Shown: positions 1 through 7,790, numbered from the stretch's first letter. The stretch: DNA of 25,553 bases from Albirhodobacter sp042466415 (GCF_042466415.1 NZ_JAXHCH010000004.1:1-25553), one strand, 5' to 3'. Notes: generated by a model from the sequence alone, not told the origin. Numbers and translations are program-made.

Positions 1-3000
1 GGTCAATATGGTTACACGACTATAACGCAGGAGCACTCTTCGATCCAAGAGGTCATCGCTTATGCAGTATCAAACCCTCAGAATCCACTAAAGTTGGAAA
101 CAACTCTTTCCATGAAGAGGTATTTTCAAGACGCTAACGATAAATCTGTTTATTCGACTGAAGACGTTTACAAAAGTATGATGTGGAGCGGGCAAGTAAT
201 ATCTTTTTCTGATCAGCTAAATTCAGAAAATCATTTCATTGGCTCAAGTAATATTTTTACTGCCACCCAAAAATATTCTGGTATTATGGCATATCATGAT
301 ACTATTACATTTCTCGAAGGAATATTTAATGTTTATGGAGCAACAGAGCTTAAGGATATCATTATAAACCTAGGGAATGAAACGAATGGGTCGGCCTACA
401 GCACCGGTGTCATAACGGGATATATGCTTATGGCAGTAAACGACTTTAGAGAATCCCACCCCGAATTTCACTTCAAAGTCTCTGCGCAAGCATTTTCTGA
501 AGATCAGAACTTGCGTGTTGACGCGGGAACGTTTGTTCAAGGCCTGCAATATTCTCTAGATTATATATCCAAAAATAATAACAAGATTTCTTCCGCCTCA
601 ATGGATGATCTTGTCAAAAACATCGATCAACTCGTTGTTCATCCCTTGGAAAACAGCGAAACGGCTTATAATTTGGATGTTCCGTATTATAAGTACTACT
701 ACTCCACCGTAAATGAGTTGAGAAAAGCGGCTCCCGGAGTAGATTTCAACCCGGAGTTGAATGCGAGCGCATGGTCCGGGGAGTACTATAACGCTGCATC
801 CGGTGGGATTTCTGATGAAGAGCGTTTAGTCGCCGCAGAAAATGTCTTGGCTAGTTTTGTATCGATGCTACAAATGGGTGCGGACGCCGCATCATATTTT
901 GGTTTAGATTACTATAAACACTCAAGTTACACACTTTCATGGGAAGGAATTCGATACGCGAATTTCTACCTTTTCAAGTGGCTCGCAGAATTGACACCTG
1001 GAAAATTCCTTATCTCCCTAGGTGACGGAATCGATACATACGATGCTCGCAGCGACTCTCACGCAATTGCGACCTTTATGGATGCGAAGGAGACTGTCTT
1101 ATTTTACATTGTGAAAGGAGAGACCTCAGAACTTTCTATAAATTTGGGAAGTGAATACGGGAATGACCCAGAGATTACATATGATGTAATCTCAAAAGGC
1201 ACCTATAAAGCTTATGACACCGACCCTACATCGAACACACAGGTCGATCTCGATGCAGACGGCGCTTTTAAGATCTCCGGACTATCCGAACATTCGATTG
1301 TGCGGGTGACCATTCACACTGCAGCTCTATCCAGAGAGCTCCCCGACGACGATGGTAACCCACTTTTGGTGGATGAGCACGTTAAATTGGGTGGAGCCGG
1401 TAATGACCTTCTTTTCGGGCATACGGGAGATGATTTTATGGATGGCCGCGAGGGAAACGACAGCCTGCATATGGATAGCGGAAATGATACCCTCGACGGA
1501 GGCGCACACAATGACTGGTTGATTATTACCGGAACCACTGGCGCGACTGTAGATCTCACTCGTACCTCCGCCCAGAACACTGGCTACGGCTTCGATGTCA
1601 TTAGAAACATTGAGAACATCTCTGGCGGTTCAGGTTTTGACAAACTCTACGGCACCAATGGCAGTAACGTTCTTCAAGGAAACAACGGCAACGACTCCCT
1701 CTATGGAGGAGGGGGGAATGATCGCTTGGTTGGCGGAAACGGAGATGATCTGCTTGTAGGGCAACTCGGGAATGATACCCTATTCGGCGGAAGCGGCAAC
1801 GACCGCCTCATGGGGCAGCAAGGGGATGATAGTGTCTACGGCGCTGAAGGAAATGATAGCCTATATATGGATTACGGCAATGATACGCTGGATGGTGGTT
1901 GGCACAACGACTGGCTGATTATTGACGGAACCGCGAACTCAAATGTAGCTCTCACTCGTACCACTGCTCAAAACACTGGCTACGGCTTCGATGTCATTAG
2001 AAACATTGAGAACATCTCTGGCGGTTCAGGTTCTGACAAACTCTACGGCACCAATGGCAGTAACGTTCTTCAAGGAAACAACGGCAACGACTCCCTCTAT
2101 GGAGGAGGGGGGAATGATCGCTTGGTTGGCGGAAACGGAGATGATCTGCTTGTAGGGCAACTCGGGAATGATACCCTATTCGGCGGAAGCGGCCACAACC
2201 GCCTCATGGGGCAGCAAGGGGATGATAGTGTCTACGGCGCTGAAGGAAATGATAGCCTATATATGGATTACGGCAATGATACGCTGGATGGTGGTTGGCA
2301 CAACGACTGGCTGATTATTGACGGGACCGCGAACTCAAATGTAGCTCTCACTCGTACCACTGCTCAAAACACTGGCTACGGCTTCGATGTCATTAGAAAC
2401 ATTGAGAACATCTCTGGCGGTTCAGGTTCTGACAAACTCTACGGCACCAATGGCAGTAACGTTCTTCAAGGAAACAGCGGCAACGACTCCCTCTATGGAG
2501 GAGGGGGGAATGATCGCTTGGTTGGCGGAAACGGAGATGATCTGCTTGTAGGGCAACTCGGGAATGATACCCTATTCGGCGGAAGCGGCCACAACCGCCT
2601 CATGGGGCAGCAAGGGGATGATAGTGTCTACGGCGCTGAAGGAAATGATAGCCTATATATGGATTACGGCAATGATACGCTGGATGGTGGTTGGCACAAC
2701 GACTGGCTGATTATTGACGGGACCGCGAACTCAAATGTAGCTCTCACTCGTACCACTGCTCAAAACACTGGCTACGGCTTCGATGTCATTAGAAACATTG
2801 AGAACATCTCTGGCGGTTCAGGTTCTGACAAACTCTACGGCACCAATGGCAGTAACGTTCTTCAAGGAAACAGCGGCAACGACTCCCTCTATGGAGGAGG
2901 GGGGAATGATCATCTGGCGGGAGGAAACGGAGATGATCTGCTTGTAGGGCAACTCGGGAATGATACCCTATTCGGCGGAAGCGGCAACGACCGCCTCATG

Positions 3001-3750
3001 GGGCAGCAAGGGGATGATAGTGTCTACGGCGCTGAAGGAAATGATAGCCTATATATGGATTACGGCAATGATACGCTGGATGGTGGTTGGCACAACGACT
3101 GGCTGATTATTGACGGAACCGCGAACTCAAATGTAGATCTCACTCGCACCACTGCTCAAAACACTGGCTACGGCTTCGATGTCATTAGAAACATTGAGAA
3201 CATCGCTGGTGGTTCGGGAGCAGATAAACTCCGTGGCACAAGCGGTGACAACCATCTGCAAGGAAGGAATGGGAACGATCTGATCTATGGCCACGGCGGC
3301 GACGACACGTTATCGGGTGGAAATGGCAACGACGTGCTTTACGGTCAATCAGGTAACGACATCATCTATGGTGGTGCAGGAAATGATACAATTTACGGTG
3401 GTATCGGAAATGACAGATTTTACGGTGGCGCTGGCAAGGACCACTTTGTTTTTAGGGATATAAACGACACAAATATTTCAGATGATCAAGCTGATATTAT
3501 TTTTGACTTCCAGGAGGGATTCGACAAAATTGACATGAGAAGCATCTACAATAGATTCGACGATGCAAATTCTTCATTCCACTTCAAGGGTATGCATTAT
3601 TCCATGCAGGACAGCCGAGGTGGCATCATATACAAGAACTACGATTTGGCCGGAACTAAGGATGACTATACGATGATTTACATTAACGCCGAGATGGGTA
3701 TTAAGCTTATGGACTTACACAATCTGAGTGCTTCAGATTTCATCTTTTAA
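1..3750 (+). CDS. RTX protein with glycoside-hydrolase-like domain, C-terminal 1,249 residues (5' end lies at the window's right end)
   Basis: Frame 1 is open from the first base, so the gene is cut by the window edge; it continues in frame from 25113-25553. The first ~430 residues resemble a clan-A-type glycosidase: a L-G-N-E motif (Glu codon 379-381, candidate acid/base) and a later W-S-G-E (Glu codon 781-783, candidate nucleophile), then a beta-rich C-terminal glycosidase-type domain. From about base 1396 the protein turns into GGxGxDxLx-type nonapeptides, the Ca2+-binding RTX repeats, mixed with a larger 132-residue unit. The C-terminus (from ~3430, GKDHFVF, IIFDF, FDKIDM) is the serralysin-type end domain that normally precedes a type I secretion signal. 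It is probably exported by a T1SS encoded elsewhere and acts extracellularly on a polysaccharide. The substrate is unknown, and the two catalytic residues are my alignment from memory. No T1SS genes are present. Confidence 0.88.
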   Translation, partial: GQYGYTTITQEHSSIQEVIAYAVSNPQNPLKLETTLSMKRYFQDANDKSVYSTEDVYKSMMWSGQVISFSDQLNSENHFIGSSNIFTATQKYSGIMAYHDTITFLEGIFNVYGATELKDIIINLGNETNGSAYSTGVITGYMLMAVNDFRESHPEFHFKVSAQAFSEDQNLRVDAGTFVQGLQYSLDYISKNNNKISSASMDDLVKNIDQLVVHPLENSETAYNLDVPYYKYYYSTVNELRKAAPGVDFNPELNASAWSGEYYNAASGGISDEERLVAAENVLASFVSMLQMGADAASYFGLDYYKHSSYTLSWEGIRYANFYLFKWLAELTPGKFLISLGDGIDTYDARSDSHAIATFMDAKETVLFYIVKGETSELSINLGSEYGNDPEITYDVISKGTYKAYDTDPTSNTQVDLDADGAFKISGLSEHSIVRVTIHTAALSRELPDDDGNPLLVDEHVKLGGAGNDLLFGHTGDDFMDGREGNDSLHMDSGNDTLDGGAHNDWLIITGTTGATVDLTRTSAQNTGYGFDVIRNIENISGGSGFDKLYGTNGSNVLQGNNGNDSLYGGGGNDRLVGGNGDDLLVGQLGNDTLFGGSGNDRLMGQQGDDSVYGAEGNDSLYMDYGNDTLDGGWHNDWLIIDGTANSNVALTRTTAQNTGYGFDVIRNIENISGGSGSDKLYGTNGSNVLQGNNGNDSLYGGGGNDRLVGGNGDDLLVGQLGNDTLFGGSGHNRLMGQQGDDSVYGAEGNDSLYMDYGNDTLDGGWHNDWLIIDGTANSNVALTRTTAQNTGYGFDVIRNIENISGGSGSDKLYGTNGSNVLQGNSGNDSLYGGGGNDRLVGGNGDDLLVGQLGNDTLFGGSGHNRLMGQQGDDSVYGAEGNDSLYMDYGNDTLDGGWHNDWLIIDGTANSNVALTRTTAQNTGYGFDVIRNIENISGGSGSDKLYGTNGSNVLQGNSGNDSLYGGGGNDHLAGGNGDDLLVGQLGNDTLFGGSGNDRLMGQQGDDSVYGAEGNDSLYMDYGNDTLDGGWHNDWLIIDGTANSNVDLTRTTAQNTGYGFDVIRNIENIAGGSGADKLRGTSGDNHLQGRNGNDLIYGHGGDDTLSGGNGNDVLYGQSGNDIIYGGAGNDTIYGGIGNDRFYGGAGKDHFVFRDINDTNISDDQADIIFDFQEGFDKIDMRSIYNRFDDANSSFHFKGMHYSMQDSRGGIIYKNYDLAGTKDDYTMIYINAEMGIKLMDLHNLSASDFIF
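1579..3210 (+). repeat. Tandem array of 396-bp units inside the RTX gene
   Basis: The string GGCTACGGCTTCGATGTC recurs at 1582, 1978, 2374, 2770 and 3166, a constant 396-bp (132-codon) period. That gives four full units plus the start of a fifth. Units differ by only a few bases, for example AACAACGGC/AACAGCGGC, GACGGAACC/GACGGGACC and GGCAACGAC/GGCCACAAC, so even synonymous positions are conserved. A diverged half unit precedes the array (about 1396-1578). Each unit encodes several RTX nonapeptides plus a W-H-N-D-W-L-I-I and N-I-E-N-I segment. This points to recent duplication or gene conversion. Confidence 0.95.
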
Positions 3751-3846
3751 CATATGAGCTGGAGGGCTCTGATGATATCTAACCGCCCCCCCAACGGCAC
3801 CTGCGTGTCAAGGTGGGTCAGTGAGGATTCACAAAGGGGAACGATC

Positions 3847-4030
3847 ATGTTTCAGGTGCATGGTGCTTCAGTTCGTGCGGTTCTGCGCAAGAAGTTGCGG
3901 CGCATGCTAGGTGTTGGAGTTTTTCTGCCAGCAGCTCACCTTTCGTTGTCGCGGTGGAAGCGTGTGGCGGTTACCTCATCAGAGGCAGCAGAAGGCATCT
4001 TACACCAAGGAGTGGTCTGCCCCCACTGAG
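3847..4030 (+). pseudogene. IS110-family transposase, N-terminal remnant (frameshifted)
   Basis: Conceptual translation over three frames gives MFQVHG then VLRKKLRR (frame of 3847), V-L-E-F-F (next frame), and V-V-A-V-E-A-C-G-G-Y (third frame). This is the order of the IS110/IS1111 transposase N-terminus (FQVHG...LRRxxVLxFF...VGMEACGGAH). At least two indels separate the blocks, so it is not translatable. The rest of the gene is absent; an IS3-type end follows directly at about 4010. A C-terminal IS110 remnant lies at 8484-8603. Confidence 0.6.
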
Positions 4031-4046
4031 TGGTCTAATGTAAATG

Positions 4047-4616
4047 TTAGCGCATGGTCGGCCTCTGGTCTATCGGGACGATACTTTCGGGCGCCGGTGG
4101 ACGATATCCCAGAGCACTGTGTGGCCTGAGGGTGTTGTAGTGGCCACGCCATCTCTCGATCAGGATCTGTGCCTCGCGCAGCGTGTAGAAGACCCCACCG
4201 TTCAGAAGTTCGTCCCGGGAGCGGGCGTTGAAGCTTTCGCAGTAGCCATTTTCCCACGGTGATCCTGGCGCAATGAGGGCTGTTTTAGCGCCTACTGCGT
4301 CGATCCAAGCGCACACCTTCTTGGCAATAAATTCCGCGCCATTGTCAGATCTTATGTATTCTGGTGGGCCGCACAGGATGAACAGGTCGGTCAAGGCGTC
4401 GACCGCTTCGACGGAATTGAGTCTGCGTTTTACACGGATCACCAGTGCTTCCTTGGGAAACTCCCTCTCGGCATTTGCTGCGCAAAAGCCGAGAGGGCAG
4501 CGCATCGATGATGTTAAGCGTGCGGAAGGTTCGCCCGTCATGGGTTCGGTCCTGAACAAAGTCATAGGATCCCGTGACCCTCTCGATGATGTTCATATCG
4601 TCGAGAGGGAGACATG
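4047..4616 (-). pseudogene. IS3-family transposase OrfB, disrupted
   Basis: Reading leftward, S-Y-D-F-V-Q-D-R-T-H-D-G and R-T-L-N-I-I-D occur in one frame. After a short insertion, I-R-V-K-R-R-L-N-S, I-R-S-D-N-G-A-E-F and S-P-W-E-N-G-Y-C-E-S-F-N-A-R then follow in another frame, down to R-P-H-S-A-L-G-Y-R-P-P. All three DDE residues of the rve-type catalytic domain can be located (D of YDFV, D of SDNG, E of CESFN), but the frame is broken near 4463-4500. The OrfB N-terminus and all of OrfA are missing. TGGTCTGCCCCC at about 4013 looks like the surviving terminal inverted repeat; the other end is lost. Bases 4617-4716 continue open but match nothing I recognise. Confidence 0.8.
4463..4497. repeat. 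10-bp perfect inverted repeat marking a short insertion in the IS3 pseudogene
   Basis: CCCTCTCGGC (4463-4472) and GCCGAGAGGG (4488-4497) are perfect complements with a 15-base loop. The hairpin sits exactly where OrfB switches frame, between the codons for ..NIID and ..EFPKEA. The extra DNA there, roughly 40 bp, is therefore probably what broke the transposase. Confidence 0.7.
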
Positions 4617-4789
4617 GTTCGGACGCGGTGATTGTCACCTTCTGCCTGGATTGACCTTCCCAGTTCAGGCGCATCGGGTTGCGTTTCGCTAGGCTGACCA
4701 TCGGTGCGGACATCATTTCCCGGTCGTCGCGCGCAGGGGGATATCGCCTATGATTGCAACAAAAAGATCGAGATTTTCGCGCTGAGTAC

Positions 4790-5050
4790 TCATTCCTTGG
4801 AATCGTAACGGTCCATAAGGATATTCAGCATGTCGGCATAGGTGCGACGATCATCCTTACAGATACGTTTGAATCGATCGATGACATCAAGCGGAGCCTT
4901 GATACTGATCTGGCCGTCCCGGATCGGTTCGCGGCTCGGCCACCGCTCGATATTGGGCCCTCCCCTTTCGGCTGGGAATGGATCACGGCTTTGTATGGTA
5001 GGTCGGCTTTCGAACTGCTTCAGCCGGTTCGTATCAAGAGGTTTTGGCAT
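4790..5050 (-). CDS. Small partition protein, ribbon-helix-helix-like partner of ParA
   Basis: An 86-residue basic protein begins at ATG 5050 behind a strong GAGGAGGG ribosome site. Its first 17 bases overlap the end of parA, implying translational coupling. The N-terminal ~45 residues look disordered and Arg/Pro-rich. The C-terminal part (Q-I-S-I-K-A-P-L-D-V-I-D-R-F-K..., residues about 47-82) has the strand-helix-helix pattern of ribbon-helix-helix DNA binders such as ParG/Omega-type centromere-binding proteins. By position and shape it is the centromere-binding partner and repressor of the par operon. No named family is certain. Confidence 0.7.
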   Translation of the reverse strand: MPKPLDTNRLKQFESRPTIQSRDPFPAERGGPNIERWPSREPIRDGQISIKAPLDVIDRFKRICKDDRRTYADMLNILMDRYDSKE

Positions 5051-5711
5051 GGCGGCCCTCCTCAAGGAGGTCAATAATTTCAGATGCATAGGCTTGGGCG
5101 TTGGCGATAGCCTTGTCTATACCGTTTACATCGGCCGGGTCGAGCTGGCGAAGCCCGCCGCCGGCATTGTGAAGCGACGAGAAGGCTGTTCGTCGGTGAA
5201 GTTCTGTTTCCATCACCCTGCCCGCCTTCGCGAGTTCTCTATGAATATGCTTCTCTAGCTTACTTTTCACCGCAGCCGATGTTCTGGCAAACAGGATAGC
5301 TGCAGGAATTGACCGTCGACGCGCCCTGCCCTCCATCTCGATTTCAGCGAGCGTGTCGATTGCGGCGTCGGCATCTTGTTGTTCTTCGCCAGACGGTATG
5401 ATCACAAGATCAGATTCCGCGATGGCGAAAGACGTGAGACGACTGGCGGAGCCTTCAAGGTCAATCAGAACGAATGTCGCCTGTTTTTGCGCAGCTGCGA
5501 TTTCATCCTGAATGGCGCGCTCGCCGCCACTGGTGATTACCTGAAGGCGCGGCGGAAGAGGCGCTAATGTTGACCAACGTGTAAGGCGTTTAGCAGGGTC
5601 GCCATCGATGAGGATGACATCCGTTGCTTCTGCGAGCTCCGTTCCGAGGATGACCGCAGACGTGGTTTTCCCGGCCCCACCCTTTGACGTTGCGAATGAG
5701 ATGATTGGAAT
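5034..5711 (-). CDS. parA: ParA-family partition ATPase, apparent ATT start
   Basis: A 225-residue MinD/ParA-type P-loop ATPase: deviant Walker A K-G-G-A-G-K-T-T right after an M-P-I-I-S-F-A-T-S-like N-terminus, then V-I-L-I-D-G-D-P, F-V-L-I-D-L-E-G-S-A-S, and a C-terminal half (Q-Q-D-A-D..., H-N-A-G-G, N-G-I-D-K-A-I-A-N) typical of short plasmid ParAs. It drives segregation with the downstream small protein. The frame is open up to a stop at 5760-5762 but has no ATG, GTG or TTG before the P-loop. ATT at 5711-5709, preceded by AGGGGG with 5-base spacing, falls exactly where this family starts. An ATG at 5765 lies in another frame. So either ATT initiates, or the start codon has mutated. This is the only full-length ParA in the window. 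Confidence 0.85.
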   Translation of the reverse strand: MPIISFATSKGGAGKTTSAVILGTELAEATDVILIDGDPAKRLTRWSTLAPLPPRLQVITSGGERAIQDEIAAAQKQATFVLIDLEGSASRLTSFAIAESDLVIIPSGEEQQDADAAIDTLAEIEMEGRARRRSIPAAILFARTSAAVKSKLEKHIHRELAKAGRVMETELHRRTAFSSLHNAGGGLRQLDPADVNGIDKAIANAQAYASEIIDLLEEGRHAKTS

Positions 5712-5770
5712 GGCTGCCCCCTGAGAGTTGATGCCTGGCGGTATGCGAATATGTTTCTTTCATCGCAGGA

Positions 5771-5839
5771 ATGAGTATGAACTCATACCTTAAAATTGAC
5801 AATAGTATCCTTGGGTATCTTATGGTATCCAAGGATACT
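5771..5839. promoter_or_regulatory. Palindromic region upstream of parA: candidate operator/centromere
   Basis: AGTATCCTTGG (5804-5814) and CCAAGGATACT (5829-5839) are perfect 11-bp complements. Between and around them the element GTATC/GGATAC recurs in both orientations (GGTATC, GGTATCC). A second dyad, ATGAGT-ATGA-ACTCAT, lies at 5771-5786, closer to parA. The position fits a par-operon operator or parS-like site bound by the small partner protein. Function is inferred from position only. Confidence 0.6.
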
Positions 5840-6108
5840 AATCCCTACTTTTTATTGTCGATTTAGGGCTGCCAACCGGATTTTGGCTTCGGAGCACGGA
5901 AATCATGCTGGGCGCTACTCGATCAACCCCCACGCACTAAACCAGCGCGGAAGCCAAGCCTACGCACCTATCAACTGCACCCGAAAGTCTTCCCCGAAGC
6001 GGGAGAGGCAATTGCTTAAGAGGCAGAGCGCTTGGCATCACGCAGGGGCAGCTAATAGAGTAGACGTGGGACGAATATCAAAAACTTGTGCGCTACGCTC
6101 TGGGCCAT
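5840..6108. other. Gene-free spacer between par operon and yoeB
   Basis: No convincing reading frame, known RNA or repeat was seen on either strand. The par promoter probably lies at its left edge. Confidence 0.5.
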
Positions 6109-6375
6109 TCAGTAATGGAACCGCAGTTGTGCAATCTCTAGGATTTTGCCGTCGCCAGTTCTACTGACACGGTAGACCATTCGATCTTCCTGAGAAATTC
6201 GCCGTGACCACCACCCGGTCAGATCGCCCTTCAAGGGCTCCGGATTTCCGGTTCCTTTGAGGGGCGTCCGCTTGCACTGTTTGATCAGCTCGTTGATCCG
6301 CTCACGTACTTTGTCGTTGGTGTTGACCCAGTATTGATAATCTTCGCAAGCTTGATTGGAAAAAACTAGCTTCAC
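6109..6375 (-). CDS. yoeB: YoeB-family toxin (ribosome-dependent mRNA endonuclease)
   Basis: An 88-residue basic protein with the full YoeB pattern: W-x-x-x-x-D-K, R-T-P-x-x-G-x-G-x-P-E-P-L-K, W-S-R-R-I, R-M-V-Y-R-V and the C-terminal H-Y. Glu46 and Arg65 sit at the same positions as the E. coli catalytic residues, and the terminal His87-Tyr88 correspond to His83-Tyr84, so the active site looks intact. YoeB cleaves mRNA in the ribosomal A site when antitoxin is lost and would stabilise the plasmid. The start is GTG, four bases after the yefM stop, so the two genes are coupled. Confidence 0.93.
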   Translation of the reverse strand: MKLVFSNQACEDYQYWVNTNDKVRERINELIKQCKRTPLKGTGNPEPLKGDLTGWWSRRISQEDRMVYRVSRTGDGKILEIAQLRFHY

Positions 6376-6379
6376 TCGA

Positions 6380-6622
6380 TCAGCTCACGCCCTTCACCAG
6401 CTCCAGTATCAAGTTGTGCAAGCGACGCGCGCAAGCGGGATGCGTTTTCGGTGTGGACAAGAGGTGCAGTGTCTCGTTGATGGCGTTCCAGGTTTCTAGG
6501 GAAACGGCGACGACAAACTCGCCTTTCTTGCGCGTCACGATAACTTTTTGTTTATCGTGGATCGCACGATTCATGACGTCCTTCAGCTGAGCGCGTGCGT
6601 CTGAATAGGTCATAACATACAT
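6380..6622 (-). CDS. yefM: YefM-family antitoxin
   Basis: An 80-residue Phd/YefM protein: M-T-Y-S-D-A-R-A-Q-L-K-D-V-M-N-R-A, then V-I-V-T-R-K-K-G-E-F-V-V-A-V-S-L-E-T-W-N-A-I-N-E-T. The N-terminal half binds DNA and the C-terminal tail wraps the toxin. ATG at 6622 is preferred because GGGAG lies 8 bases upstream; ATG 6613 is an alternative, and the longer frame to 6697 would run through the operator. It precedes yoeB by 4 bases. The tail after E-T-L-H-L-L is slightly unusual (a P-A-C-A-R-R-L segment). Confidence 0.92.
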   Translation of the reverse strand: MYVMTYSDARAQLKDVMNRAIHDKQKVIVTRKKGEFVVAVSLETWNAINETLHLLSTPKTHPACARRLHNLILELVKGVS

Positions 6623-6637
6623 ATCATCTCTCCCTTT

Positions 6638-6675
6638 CCTCTTTATATGTACAAAATTAAGTACATATAAAGAGG
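6638..6675. promoter_or_regulatory. Palindromic operator of yefM-yoeB
   Basis: CCTCTTTATATGTAC (6638-6652) and GTACATATAAAGAGG (6661-6675) are perfect 15-bp complements around an 8-base AT spacer. The left arm contains TGTACA, the core recognised by E. coli YefM. Located just upstream of yefM, it is almost certainly the autoregulatory site and overlaps the promoter. Confidence 0.8.
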
Positions 6676-6717
6676 CACGCGAAATTGAGTTCAACATCTA
6701 CACGACCTCAACGCACT

Positions 6718-6747
6718 CATGCGAGCTTTTGATTAAAAGCTCGCATG
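6718..6747. repeat. 13-bp perfect inverted repeat upstream of the recombinase gene
   Basis: CATGCGAGCTTTT and AAAAGCTCGCATG flank GATT. No T-run follows on either side, so a terminator is only one option. It could also be a recombinase-binding dyad or a bidirectional terminator between yefM and the recombinase. Confidence 0.6.
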
Positions 6748-6815
6748 GGGCTCCAAGCCAAAAACCAATAAAACATGGGGAAACTGACCGGTCGCGCAAC
6801 ATGTGACTTCCACCA

Positions 6816-6853
6816 TGCAAGGTTTATGGATATTATTGTCCTATAACCTTGCA
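6816..6853. repeat. Imperfect dyad immediately upstream of the recombinase gene
   Basis: TGCAAGGTT (6816-6824) and AACCTTGCA (6845-6853) are exact complements. The dyad extends inward imperfectly (GGAnA...TnTCC), giving about 17-bp half sites around a TTAT centre. It ends 11 bases before the GTG start. Candidate crossover site for the recombinase, or an operator. Confidence 0.5.
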
Positions 6854-6864
6854 AGGATTTTCCC

Positions 6865-7494
6865 GTGGAAACTGCTGCCAAGACCATCTGGAACAAGGGC
6901 CGCGTCGTGGGCAAAAAACCTCCGCTGTCGCCCGACCAGGTATCACTGATCCGGATGATCCTGCGTCAAGAGAACGCTCTGCGTGATCTGGCGTTGTTCA
7001 ACGTGGCCCTCGATACCAGTTTCCGGGGCTCTGACCTGGTGCGCCTACGGGTTTCGGATGTGGCCACCCTGGCAGGGGTCCGAGAGATCGTCGAAATCCG
7101 GCAGAAGAAAACCGAAAGTCGCAATGCGCGCCCGGTCCAGGCGCGGCTGTCGTCAGGGACGCGGGAGAGCCTGCGGGCCTATCTTGCCGACTCTGAAAAG
7201 CCGCTGCACGGCTGGCTGTTCACAGGGCAGGGGGCACGGTGGTCCCACACCCATCTCAGCGAAAGCCAATTCTGGCGACTGTTCAAGACCTGGCTGGAAA
7301 AAGCGCACCTCGATCCCAGCCTCTATGGCCTGCATTCACTGCGCCGAACCTTCCCGACCCATATTTACCAGCAGACCGGCAACCTGCGCGCAGCACAGCT
7401 GCTGCTCGGCCATGCCAGCATTGAAAGTACCAAGGAATACATCGGCACCGAACAGGCTGAAGCCTTGGAAATTGCGCGCAAGTATCATCTCTGA
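6865..7494 (+). CDS. Short tyrosine recombinase (integrase/resolvase-type)
   Basis: 209 residues comprising essentially only the catalytic domain. The catalytic set can be placed: Arg54 (S-F-R-G-S-D-L), Lys81 or Lys82, His157-x-x-Arg160 (L-H-S-L-R-R-T), His183 (L-L-G-H-A-S) and nucleophile Tyr192 (T-K-E-Y-I-G). The N-terminal core-binding domain is reduced to about 20 residues. GTG start at 6865 with AAGGA upstream. Two dyads lie just upstream. Such short recombinases on small alphaproteobacterial plasmids may resolve multimers or integrate; which applies is not evident from sequence. Confidence 0.88.
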   Translation: METAAKTIWNKGRVVGKKPPLSPDQVSLIRMILRQENALRDLALFNVALDTSFRGSDLVRLRVSDVATLAGVREIVEIRQKKTESRNARPVQARLSSGTRESLRAYLADSEKPLHGWLFTGQGARWSHTHLSESQFWRLFKTWLEKAHLDPSLYGLHSLRRTFPTHIYQQTGNLRAAQLLLGHASIESTKEYIGTEQAEALEIARKYHL

Positions 7495-7496
7495 GC

Positions 7497-7790
7497 CATG
7501 CAGACGTATCTCGTCGCAGTCCGACGGGCGTTCGCGCCGGACTGTCTTGGGATCGACACCAGCAAGCCTGCATGCCCGGCGCTGCGAGATATCATGATCC
7601 CGTGTTCCCCAGAGCGCCGCTTCATCATCCTATTCAATTCTTCCCTGCAGTTATTTCAACACACCGTTGTCCAGCATGGTATCCGCCAGCAGGTGCTTGA
7701 GCTTGTCGTTCTCGTCCTCCAGTGCCTGCAGCATAGGTCCACGCCCTTCCCGCCTGTTTCGTGCTCGGCCAGAATGCCGATGCTCTGTTT
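7497..7790 (-). pseudogene. IS3-family remnant: OrfA plus start of OrfB
   Basis: Reading leftward from 7784: I-G-I-L-A-E-H-E-T-G-G-K-G-V-D-L-C (OrfA N-terminal helix-turn-helix), then directly L-Q-A-L-E-D-E-N-D-K-L-K-H-L-L-A-D-T-M-L-D-N-G-V-L-K followed by a stop (OrfA leucine-zipper end; the middle is deleted and the frame shifts). Then comes S-Q-R-R-A-C-R-L-A-G-V-D-P-K-T-V-R-R-E-R-P (OrfB N-terminus). OrfB ends abruptly at the recombinase stop codon, so the element is truncated there. Confidence 0.75.

Noticed and set aside
1314..1580. Open frames opposite the RTX gene
   Set aside because: They mirror the repetitive codon pattern of the RTX coding strand and have no ribosome sites.
3754..4029. 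A small gene right after the RTX gene
   Set aside because: It covers a frameshifted IS110 transposase remnant; no ribosome site or independent coding signal.
5590..5832. An 80-codon minus-strand ORF over the parA 5' end
   Set aside because: It is an out-of-frame reading of the ParA P-loop region, and its ATG does not lead into ParA.
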